A DNA stretch of 64,000 bases from Takakia lepidozioides (Eukaryota; Streptophyta; Takakiopsida; Takakiales; Takakiaceae), in NCBI GenBank assembly GCA_030704615.1, contig CM060734.1, positions 60,030,042 through 60,094,041 of the forward strand, read 5' to 3'. The translations under genes and the position numbers were made by a program. Below are positions 55,546-64,000 of this stretch, one piece after another. Numbering within the stretch: the stretch's first letter is position 1; each line of letters begins with the position of its first letter. The notes beneath the pieces are model-generated. The model searched no databases and was not told where the DNA came from. It saw only the letters and a program-made list of their open reading frames with translations.

Positions 55546-55827
55546 CCACGGATATGAGAAGAGTCAGGGAGGTTTGGGAGATGGTTTCATACATATTGCA
55601 ATTCAAATGAAAGTTGATTATTTGATTATTATTTTTCTAAAGAAACAACTATGGTGGAGGAAGGGGATTCAACGTTATCCAAAGAGTATGAAACTGAATA
55701 TTAAAAGAACATAGTTCAGTCTGACTCAGAGTCAGTACAATGTATCCCCGCCTCCTCTGCATCTAAGTCTAAGTATTTTAAAACACCAGATCTACGTTGG
55801 ATACACCTACGGCCGGGCACTAAAAAG

Positions 55828-57415
55828 TCAGGAGATAGGAACTCGGCTGCGTGAAGTGCCATTGCTTCGGCATAAACAGGAAGCAGAAAATTGGAAAGGG
55901 GGCTGTCGAAACAGACTCGCCACAAATGACTTCATCTCCAGAAGATCCAGCGCTACCTTTCCTGAAACACAGCCTGAAAAAGTTATTACTGCAACTTTGA
56001 TGTTATTAATAAATTGAGTATGGCTCCCCAAGTGGGTTTAGCACTTACTCACATGAAAAGTCGTTGTCGATCTGCTTATCTTCGGGATCGTCATCATTTC
56101 GAATTTGAATCCGATCAGTCTGTGTGCATGAAGTGGAGCCAGACAAAAGAGGGAGGAGCACTGTGTTGTAGAGGTCAGAATCACCCTCCATGCCAAAAAG
56201 GCTTCTTCCGCCTTCCTTGCATGCATGGTAAGTAGCTCCTGCACCAGACAGGAGGACATGTTAAGTTTGGTGGGGGGGATTTAAGCATATGGAACTGGTG
56301 AAGGAAAATGAATTCGGAAGGGAGAGAACAAACCTGTGGACACAGAAAGATCGACCACCCGTGCAGAGTGGTGGCTGCATGACTCCAGAAGTATTTGCAT
56401 GAACGCTGGGGATTTTTCCTTCGCACCTCTCCAGGGAGTGCCATCTGGTCTCTTCAGAGTCTGACTGGACTGCATGAAGTTGTACAAAATATCATCTACA
56501 TGCGGCTCATAGGGGGGTTTGACGAAACAATCCTGGTCAGAAATCTCAAAGCTGCGGATGGAGGATGGTGTCTTGGAGGTGCGAATCCTCCGCAGGCAGA
56601 TCGCCTCGAACATCCTCGTCTGCCAAAGATAGCAAGTTAGTGCGGTAAACACAATCTATATTCATAACTCGGGAAAAAACAAACATTTTTATCACGAATC
56701 GGTGATGATCGGTGTCGATAATGACAGATTCTAATACAGTGAAGCTGCAGAGAACATTGAAACTCATCATGAAAGCACAAGCAGAAGGGAGACGGCATAC
56801 CAGCTGACCAGGGAAACCCCCTTTCACAAGGTAGAGGTTGTTCACACAATTCCATGTACGTAAAACTTCAAACCCTGAAGACTTGAGGTATGATGCCAAA
56901 GCCCGACGACTATCTTTGTCACAAGACTGGAAAAGCAGAAGTGTCCCTGCATCAGAGATGAAAGTATTACAGAACCCGAACACCCAACTCCAGTAGTTGT
57001 CCTCGAATTTGTTCCAGCCTGGCGTCTTGCCCTTTGGAAGAACTTCAGGCACAGCCTGGCCATCCGGGATGTCGAGAATGACAATGTCAGCCACATATGT
57101 TTTCTGCACACCGCACACGAAGGTGGGACCTGTGCTCACCTGCAACAGATATGTTTTTTTCAGAACGATGGCAGGAATGGTTTCAACGAACCAGACTGAA
57201 ATACTGACAATGAAACTTTCAGGGAAAAATGAAAGAAACTGGAATTCTCACCAGATTGAGGAATGAGATTATGTTGTCCCAGGTAGGTGAAGGCAACCCA
57301 GTGTATCCTCTCTTTCGACTCTGCATCATCGACAGCCAACCCTCATTGACAATTTTAATGTCTCCTGCCGAATCAGAACGGGAAGGGTGTGGCTTAGCGT
57401 CGAACACGCACTGAA
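55828..57415 (-). CDS. N6/N4-type methyltransferase-like gene, permuted motifs, 5' end missing
   Basis: Minus-strand exons 57415-57252, 57139-56801, 56619-56334 and 56238-56045 join in frame with GT-AG sites (326 residues to TAA at 56045). A GTGAGT donor at 56052 offers an alternative splice to an exon 55973-55828. The order of motifs is that of permuted (beta-class, PF01555-like) DNA N6-adenine/N4-cytosine methyltransferases. First comes a target-side strand VADIVILDIPDG, then DNYWSWVFGFCNTFISDAGT and LLLFQSCDKDSRRALASYLK, GFEVLRTWNCVNNLYLVKGG. The SAM-binding motif VVDLSVSTGATYHACKEGGR then FGMEGDSDLY is at the C-terminal side and only forms after splicing exons 3 and 4. The catalytic (D/N)PP(Y/F/W) reads DIPD, so activity is doubtful or altered. 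No start codon precedes the first exon, and a satellite-like repeat lies upstream. Family assignment rests on motif pattern alone. Confidence 0.65.
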
Positions 57416-57549
57416 CTGTGCGGGTATATCTGTTAGAGGACTGTCGGGGACTTAGACACTTATACGGGATCTGTAGGGTACCCTTAATTTTTGCACAGAC
57501 TGATACCAACAGGAGCCTTAGGGGTGACAGCAGCGCACTGTAGAGGGGG

Positions 57550-57925
57550 GTTACACAGCCCGTCACAGTCGTCACAGCCGACACAGCCAACACAGCCCGT
57601 CACAGTCGTCACAGCAGACACAGCCGACACAGCCAACACAGCCCGTCACAGCCGACACTGCCAACACAGCCGTCACAGTCGTCACAGCAGACACAGCCGA
57701 CAGAGCCAACACAGCCCGTCACAGTCGTCACAGCAGACACAGCCGACACAGCCGACACAGCCCGTCACAACCGACACAGCCATCACAGCCGACACAGCCC
57801 GGCACAGCCGACACAGCCACACAGCCAGTCACAGCCCGACACAACCAAACACAGTCGCACAGCCAGTCACAGCCCGTCACAGTTTCACACAGCCAGTCAC
57901 AGCTTGACACAGCTGTCACGATCAT
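57550..57925 (+). repeat. CACAGCC-type tandem repeat
   Basis: Units of CACAGCCGA, CACAGCCAA and GTCACAGTC alternate, with a higher-order pattern (GTCACAGTCGTCACAGCAGA, CACAGCCGACACAGCC) visible at about 57597, 57670 and 57720. Open frames across it are low-complexity artefacts. Confidence 0.85.
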
Positions 57926-58436
57926 AGGGAACGGAGAGCAGGACAGGGAACGACTGTGGGAAACAACACCTGCGAAGGGAACATGTTAGTTCACAGACGA
58001 CGGTTAGTGAGGGAAACGGTTAGAACCACGGGTAGGAAGGTAAAGGGAGAAGCGAGGAATTTTGGGGATATCATTCGGAGGAGGACTTCTTGGTCATGGA
58101 GGAGAGGGGATCGGGCAGAGATGAAGAACGAAAGTGAAGATAGAGAGATGATGAGTAGATGCTTGATATATGCAAGGCTGTAATGATATTGTAGAGCAGA
58201 TTAAAGACACAATGGCTTCGGCCTGATACCTGATAAATCATAATCGGATACTTTTACGATACAATCACACTGTGTAGAGAGATTTGAGTGAAGCTGTGGA
58301 ATGAATGGATGAGTTGATGGAATCCAATAGATTGATAAAGCAAATTGTTACTTAATTATCAATGGTAAGATAGCTAACATGAATGCCAAAAGGGAAACAA
58401 ATAGGAAACACCCCCATGATACACTAGCTGTAGGTC
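57926..58436 (+). other. Leader / possible LTR part of Ty3/gypsy element B
   Basis: Lies between the tandem repeat and the first ORF of element B. I could not place a primer-binding site or LTR end. Confidence 0.3.
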
Positions 58437-59132
58437 ATGACTGATTGTTCTGCGCGGGCTGAGTACTTAGAGATTTCCAACTCTTCTATCTTGGAGTTTC
58501 CGCCTCGAATAGCGAAGGGATGGGTGAGTAAAAGCCGTGCAACATTTGGCGACCATACTGGGGAACTAAGTAATGAACAACCAGATGTGACAGGCATCTG
58601 GTGGGATCATGGTGGTTGGACCATTAAAGAATTTGAAGTGAATCAAATTCCCTGTGGAACGAAGGAAGAAAGATTGTCCAAACAATTCTTTCAAAGGTTC
58701 TTGGAATTGCCAGACGGTTGTAAAGAAAATATTCTTAAGCGAGTGCATGATGCTGATCCGGAATGGGGTCTGGAGAAAGGAGTGATAAAGATTTATCAGG
58801 TAGCCTGTAGAGGAAGAGCACGTTGGTTACCAACATTGGTATATGTGATAGCATTGCTATCCATTAAGCGAGTAGAGTTTGAAGGCTGGGAAGAAAGAAA
58901 GGTGAATGTTTATACTCATATGCATGAAGAGCTTGTACTGGTAAAGAATTGGATTCCAAAGGATATTTTGTGGATCAAACTCACACCAAGAACAGCTTTT
59001 CAGACTTGTTTGCCATATGGTTATATGGTAACGGAGACTTCAAGTATAGCCAAGGGTGCATTGAAGCTTGAAAGAAACCCAGGCATATACGAGAGATATT
59101 ACAGAAGAGAGTTTTGGTTATTGCCACATTAA
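58437..59132 (+). CDS. Element B ORF1, unknown protein before gag
   Basis: The ATG-started frame encodes 231 residues with no stop: basic and aromatic, containing WDHGGWTIKEFEVNQIPCGT, VACRGRARWLPTLVYVIALL and WIPKDILWIKLTPRTAFQTC, ending YYRREFWLLPH before TAA. I recognise no family. It lies in the same frame as ORF2, 21 bp after the stop, so a readthrough product is conceivable. Its integrity next to decayed pol suggests selection or recent age. It is part of the retroelement by position and orientation. Confidence 0.6.
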   Translation: MTDCSARAEYLEISNSSILEFPPRIAKGWVSKSRATFGDHTGELSNEQPDVTGIWWDHGGWTIKEFEVNQIPCGTKEERLSKQFFQRFLELPDGCKENILKRVHDADPEWGLEKGVIKIYQVACRGRARWLPTLVYVIALLSIKRVEFEGWEERKVNVYTHMHEELVLVKNWIPKDILWIKLTPRTAFQTCLPYGYMVTETSSIAKGALKLERNPGIYERYYRREFWLLPH

Positions 59133-59153
59133 AAGAAATGAAAGACATGGGAC

Positions 59154-59846
59154 ATGAGTGATGAAAGAGAAGCTAGATGCCAGAGATATTCAGCAAAAAG
59201 AGAAAGCTATCTGAAAGCTAATTATCCATATCTTTGGGAGAGAGGAATAGACATAGGGGAATCATCTGGACCTCTCACACCATTAAGATCAAAGAGTACA
59301 TCACCCATACCGGAAGAACTAGAGTTGGATGCCACTCCTTCGGTTTCTTTGCAAGAAAGATTAAGGGAATTGGTACAGGAAGAAGATCAATCACGAGGTG
59401 AAAGATCTGAGGTACATCCCTGGATAAAAAATTTGACAGAAATCTTTGATAAGAGTTGGCATGGAACACCAAAAGCAGGAACTCCAGCTTCTGAAGCAGA
59501 CGGTGAAGAAGGAGAAGAGGATGTGGCAGAGCCAACGGAGAGTTCAGACTCTCCAACACCATTACAGTTGAGTTACATGAGTGAAGAAGAAACCCAAGGG
59601 CATAACTTGGAGGATGAAAACAGAGAGAAGAAATTGGAAGAGGAAGGATATGAAGAAGTAGACCCAACAGCTGAGGTTGAGACTACAACCAGGACATCCC
59701 AACCCGTTGGACCTGGATCAAGTGGAGCACTTGGATCACAGGCCAACGAAGGTGTCGGCTCAGGGGGATCAGGCGGGCTGCCTGGATCTGGCTCTGGGGG
59801 GACAGGGAGTGTGGGAAGTAGTGCAACTGAAGCTGGGAATACGTGA
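59154..59846 (+). CDS. Element B ORF2, acidic protein
   Basis: 230 residues: a charged N-terminus (RYSAKRESYLKANYPYLWER), a long Glu/Asp- and Ser/Pro-rich middle, and a Gly/Ser-rich end (GSGGSGGLPGSGSGG). No domain recognised; it is probably disordered. It ends in TGA at 59844-59846, overlapping the gag frame, which is open from about 59828 in the -1 frame. Gag has no ATG near its start, so -1 frameshifting from this ORF may be how gag is made. Confidence 0.6.
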   Translation: MSDEREARCQRYSAKRESYLKANYPYLWERGIDIGESSGPLTPLRSKSTSPIPEELELDATPSVSLQERLRELVQEEDQSRGERSEVHPWIKNLTEIFDKSWHGTPKAGTPASEADGEEGEEDVAEPTESSDSPTPLQLSYMSEEETQGHNLEDENREKKLEEEGYEEVDPTAEVETTTRTSQPVGPGSSGALGSQANEGVGSGGSGGLPGSGSGGTGSVGSSATEAGNT

Positions 59847-61735
59847 ATATCGTGGGGCCGGAAGCAGGGAGTGCTCAAGGGCCACCACTTGGTGGAAGAT
59901 CCACCACAAAAACAACAGGTCCAGGAGGACCAGCACCAGCAAGGGTGCCAGCACCTGTCAGTGGGCAGAAGGTAGGGCCACAGATAGCGTTACAACCAAC
60001 ACGGGCAAAACCACCCTTTCCAATATATTCAGGAAAAGGGGATCCCGATGTACACATTAGCCAATTTGAGCACATGTGTATAGTGAACAATGAGAATGGC
60101 GATGATGCCAAGATGAGATTGTTTCCTTGTTCACTTATCAAGAAAGCAAGTGAATGGTATGCAAGATTCCCTGATAATCATTTCCTAACCTGGAATGGCT
60201 TGAATACAGCATTTCGAAATAGGTTCAAGACAAGTAAAACTGAGGATGAAGTGTATAGGAGTTTACAACAGCTGAAGCAGAAGAAGCATGAAACTGTTGA
60301 AGAGTATATGGAGAAGATGGAATTGATGATGAAAAAACTGGCTGCAGTACCAGCACCCGGTTTAAAGAAGACTTGGTTTGTGAGTGGACTAAGACCGGAG
60401 TTGCAAAAGAAAGTGGATATGTTACCCCATAATACAGTGGAGGAGGCATTTGAAACTGCTAACAGAATTGAGCAATTGGGAATGCTCAGGAGAGAGAAAA
60501 AGGATGATGAGGACTCTGAGGATGAGTCAGATGAAGAAGAAGAGCAAGAACTAAAAAGAAAGAGTAAGAGAAAGGAGAAGTTGAAGAGGGATAACTATGA
60601 AAAAAGATTGGAAGAAATCTTGAAGAAGTATGCCACAGAGGCTGCAACACATTGGAGGAAGGGTGTATGGTGTGCAAAGTGCCAGAATGAAGGCCATACC
60701 ACCACAGAATGCCACCTGAAGGAGAAACACTGTACTATCTGTAAAATGGATAACCATTCTACTGAGAATTGTTACTACAACAGAAGGACAGCTGCAAGAG
60801 AACCTAGGCAAGTAAGGGTGCATCAGGTGCAGCCCCAGCCAAGAAGAAACAATGATCAGGACCACTATGGTAGGTCTGGTGGTTATAACAATGGCATGGA
60901 AGGGAGAGGTAATTCAAGAGGGAATTACCAAGGAAATTCCAGAGGCAACTATCAGGGTAATCCAAGGGGGAATTACCAGCCCGGGAATCAGGATTATAGA
61001 AATAATCCAAGAACAGACCAAGGGCGAGGACCCAATGGTGAAGAACTATGTTACTATTGTAATCAGCCAGGACATCGCAGGGCAGCCTGTTCATTCTGGA
61101 TAAGACACCAGAATGAGATGAGAGCTCCTGTGAATGAGGGCCCAGTGGTGGCAGCTCACATGGTTAGGCCATGTGTTGTACCAGAAGTAAGTACAATGAT
61201 AGTAACAAGAAGTAAAGCCAAACTAATACCTCCAGTAGTAGAGGAAGAAGATGATAATGAAGGTGGCAATGATATGCCTGAAGATGAAGAGACTTGGAAA
61301 GATGAGAAGGAACTGCACAAGGAAGTGGCAGATACTATAAGGGAAATGCAAAAGAGTACTGATATTCCTGTGGCAGATTCCTCTGATTCTGATGGAGAAG
61401 AAGAAGGGAGTGAGGAAGAAAGGAAGAAAGAAGATGCAGACATGCAAAGTAATGAAGAGACTTTGGCTGAAGTAATATGCCAGACCAAAGCAGAAATTAC
61501 CATTGGACAGCTATTAGCTGTGGCACCTTATTGTAGGCACAGGCTGTATCAAGCAATCAATCGAATTGCCCAGGAGACAGGAAACATAGACCTGAACAGC
61601 AAGGTGACCAGTTATAATGTGAAGCCGGAAGGGCGAGAAACAGTCATGGACTTTGATGATTCTATGCCAGTAATCCAATTGAGAATTGGAAGCACAGAAC
61701 TAACTGATATACTGATAGATGAGGTTCTGGAGTAA
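59843..61735 (+). CDS. Element B gag with three CCHC zinc knuckles
   Basis: The 630-codon frame has the Ty3 capsid region (PPFPIYSGKGDPDVHISQFE; KKASEWYARFPDNHFLTWNG; SGLRPELQKKVDML), then an acidic-to-basic stretch. Three CX2CX4HX4C knuckles follow: CAKCQNEGHTTTEC at about 60671-60712, CTICKMDNHSTENC at about 60731-60772 and CYYCNQPGHRRAAC at about 61049-61090. An Arg-Gly-Asn-Tyr repeat (RGNYQGN) stands before the third. After an acidic spacer it ends at the start of a protease-like part (QLRIGSTELTDILIDEVLE). The first ATG in this frame is far inside, at FEHM (about 60074). The knuckle proteins package the element RNA. Confidence 0.85.
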   Translation: MNIVGPEAGSAQGPPLGGRSTTKTTGPGGPAPARVPAPVSGQKVGPQIALQPTRAKPPFPIYSGKGDPDVHISQFEHMCIVNNENGDDAKMRLFPCSLIKKASEWYARFPDNHFLTWNGLNTAFRNRFKTSKTEDEVYRSLQQLKQKKHETVEEYMEKMELMMKKLAAVPAPGLKKTWFVSGLRPELQKKVDMLPHNTVEEAFETANRIEQLGMLRREKKDDEDSEDESDEEEEQELKRKSKRKEKLKRDNYEKRLEEILKKYATEAATHWRKGVWCAKCQNEGHTTTECHLKEKHCTICKMDNHSTENCYYNRRTAAREPRQVRVHQVQPQPRRNNDQDHYGRSGGYNNGMEGRGNSRGNYQGNSRGNYQGNPRGNYQPGNQDYRNNPRTDQGRGPNGEELCYYCNQPGHRRAACSFWIRHQNEMRAPVNEGPVVAAHMVRPCVVPEVSTMIVTRSKAKLIPPVVEEEDDNEGGNDMPEDEETWKDEKELHKEVADTIREMQKSTDIPVADSSDSDGEEEGSEEERKKEDADMQSNEETLAEVICQTKAEITIGQLLAVAPYCRHRLYQAINRIAQETGNIDLNSKVTSYNVKPEGRETVMDFDDSMPVIQLRIGSTELTDILIDEVLE

Positions 61736-61739
61736 ATAT

Positions 61740-63967
61740 CAATGACAGACCTTCAGGAATAGCGGGTCTAAGTAACATGAAACCAGCCCCATTTACAGTA
61801 ACCAATGGCAGATTAAAGAAGTGTACAACGCCATTGGTTATTATAATTAGGAGTTAGATACAGATACAGAAAGATGATCTTTATGATCACAGTAACTGTG
61901 TTGAAAATGGATGAAGTCATGGAGCTACTCCTTATTATTGGGACGGCCGTGGCTGAAACAGGCCAGGGTATTCCATGACTGGAATTCTCAGTTTACTACC
62001 GTGCATAATGGGATACAAGAGATACAAATTCCACAAAGAAATCTAGTAGATGAACCTGCTACAAGAAGAAACCTCGAGAGTCAGAGAGTATGACTGGAAA
62101 GGAGGACTGGATGAGGACAGAAGCTACCCCTATTTGCTGCACATCCAGAGTGGGAGCAGGTTGCAGAGATGCGTGCTGGAAAGCCTAAGTTGTTTGAGAG
62201 GTATCTGCTGTGGTGTAGTGACAGCAACACCAACTGAAGAGGACCAACCAGCATTTACCCCATCACATTCTATGAAGAAAGAGAAGGAGAAATAGAAATC
62301 CTAGAAGAACCAGCCACTGTGAGCTTAGAGGATGAAGTGGTGACTGGTTGGACAATTACAGCTGATTTGCAGGTGAAGGAAGTAAATGTGGAAACTAAAG
62401 AGGAACCGAGGATGGTGAAAGTAGGAGCTGATTTGGAGCCGAATTCTTCGAAGAAGCTAAAAGCTTGTTCATCAAATACAGAGATGTAATTTGCTTGGAG
62501 CTATGAGGATCTAAAGGATACCACCTGAAGTCTGTCAGCATAAGATTGAACTGGAACCAGGGTCAGTACCAATCAAGCAGGCGAGGTATAGAATGAATCC
62601 CAACTACGCACAGAAGTTTGAGAAGAGATAAAGAAGTTGGCTGAGGCTAAGTTTATATACCCCATAGAGTATACAACTTGGTTGTCACCCATTGTTATAG
62701 TTCCCAAGAAGAATGGCCAACTAAGAGTATGTGTGAACTATAAGAAGCTGAATGCTTGTACGAAGAAAGATCCTTTCCCTTTGCCATTCACAGAGCAGTA
62801 TTAGACACTGTGGCAGGCCATGAGATGTACTCATTCATGGATGGCTTCAGTGGTTATAATCAAGTGCAAGTGGCAGAAGAAGACCAAGGGAAAACAGCTT
62901 TCATCACAGACTGGGGGGCTTATAATGCATACAAGTCATGCCCTTTGGACTTTGTAATGCACCAGCAACCTTTCAGAGAGTGATAAGTGAATCTTTTCAT
63001 GAGTATCTGGATGATTTCATGCAGGTTTCTTGGATGATTTCAGTGTGTACCGCTCTAAGAATGAGCACTTGCATAAATTGGAATTAGTTTGGCCAGATGC
63101 AGGATGAGAGGGCTGGGCCTGAATCTAGAGAAGTGTACTTTCTCTGTGTGAACTCAGGGGTGCTTCTGGGACACATTGTGTGTAAGAAGGGACTCCTTGT
63201 GATCCCAGAAAGACAGAGTCCATTAAAGCCTCTCCACCACCAGTGAATGTTAAAAGTCTAAGGAGATTCCTTGGGCAAACCATTTATTACAGAAGATTTT
63301 TCAAAAGGTATGCACAAATAGCAGCACCATTGAGAAAACTACTGAAGAAAGATGCAGTGTTTGTCTGGACAGCTGAATGTCAACAGGCGTTTGAGGAACT
63401 TACACTCTCAGTACAAAACTACAACCTGTGCTGATTAACCCTCACTGGCATGTAGTATTTCATGTTCACTGCGATGCATCAGGAGAAGCGTTGGGAGCGG
63501 TGTTAGCCCAGAATGTTACAGGAAATATAGATTCACCTGTGTACTATGCTAGCTGGTTGATGAACAGTGCTGAAAGGAACTATAGCACAACGGAAAGAGA
63601 AGCATTGGCAATGATCTATGCAGTGAAGAAATTCAGGCATTACCTGTTGGGCAAGAAGTTTATGTTCTATGTGGATCATCAGGCTCTGATATAACCTGGT
63701 AACAAACCTCTGATAAGCGGAAGAATAGCAAGATGGTTGATAATCTTGCACGAGTTTAAGTTCGAGGTTGTTTACAAGCCTGGGGGACTGCATCTTGTGG
63801 CGGATCATTTGTCACGGTTATCAACAGGAGAACCTGCCACAGGAATAGATGATCAATTACCAGATGCGAGTCTCTTTGCAGTGGAGGTGCAGGGAAGTGC
63901 AGATGACTGGTTTAGATTGGCAGTGGCCAATCAGATACTACCTTGCTCATGGTCAGTGCCCACCTAG
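61740..63967 (+). pseudogene. Element B pol, decayed; continues past the window
   Basis: Recognisable pieces in order: protease end SLLLGRPWLKQARVFHDWNS (about 61925), RT IVPKKNGQLRVCVNYKKLNA (about 62698), PFPLPF, YLDDF (about 63004), LRRFLGQTIYYRRFFKRYAQ (about 63259), RNase H DASGEALGAVLAQ (about 63473) and NYSTTEREALAMIYAVKKFR, then FKFEVVYKPGGLHLVADHLS (about 63757). Frameshifts and stops every few hundred bases. Integrase and the 3' LTR would lie to the right. Gag of the same element is intact, so pol has decayed faster or recombined. Confidence 0.85.
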
Positions 63968-64000
63968 TTATGGTAAGGAGCAGAGGAAGAGAATCGCTAT

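Noticed and set aside
57500-57515. A primer-binding site on the minus strand (GGTATCAG)
   Set aside because: Only eight or nine bases match and no LTR end precedes it.
57491-57907. 138-codon Thr/His/Ser-rich protein
   Set aside because: Pure by-product of the CACAGCC tandem repeat.

Overview
This is nuclear DNA from a land plant, very probably a seed-free lineage such as a lycophyte, fern or bryophyte. The evidence is GT-AG introns, a plant alpha-type Aurora kinase, a plant-type sterol C4-methyl oxidase, remnants of DUR3, CDC20, VPS13 and TM9SF genes, and many decayed PLS/DYW-class pentatricopeptide (PPR) sequences. The lineage is inferred and was not tested.

Layout. 1-5.1 kb: an LTR-like repeat, two LINE 3' ends and one long decayed LINE, then a 260-bp TRIM retroelement whose 5' LTR holds a tRNA-like sequence. 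5.4-7.8 kb: an intact five-exon SEC-C zinc-motif gene behind an array of CCACGTCA-type motifs. 8-18 kb: a field of broken PPR/DYW sequences around a 5'-truncated CDC20 copy; a diverged copy of the SEC-C promoter lies upstream of that CDC20 copy. 18-22.7 kb: two SINEs and a near-complete nine-exon Aurora kinase gene. 22.7-28 kb: mostly non-coding, with two DUR3 exons. 28-31 kb: a truncated LINE. 31.1-32 kb: an intact intronless SMO2-type gene. 32-36.3 kb: LINE, PPR and TM9SF fragments, a 45-bp tandem repeat and a third SINE. 36.3-39.7 kb: a VPS13 segment with good splice sites but three in-frame stops. 37-44 kb: serial insertions of one LINE family with ATTTC-repeat tails. 45-46 kb: nested inverted repeats. 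47-49.7 kb, minus strand: a multi-exon gene with an Ulp1-type cysteine peptidase domain. 49.7-55 kb: a second LTR-like copy and a truncated Ty3/gypsy element. 55.8-57.4 kb, minus strand: a multi-exon gene for a methyltransferase-like protein with permuted motif order. 57.5-64 kb: a CACAGCC-type repeat and a second Ty3/gypsy element with two extra ORFs before gag, running off the right edge.

The host genes that look usable are SEC-C, Aurora, SMO2, and possibly the Ulp1-like and methyltransferase-like genes. They have no evident joint pathway; the window is a transposon-rich region in which intact genes sit among duplicated gene pieces. Several pieces keep introns and splice sites, so they came from DNA-level duplication, not retrocopying. 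The most unusual items are the TRIM with a Pol III-like tRNA module in its LTR, the methyltransferase-like gene with a DIPD motif in place of DPPY, and the Ulp1-like gene with an unrecognised N-terminal half.
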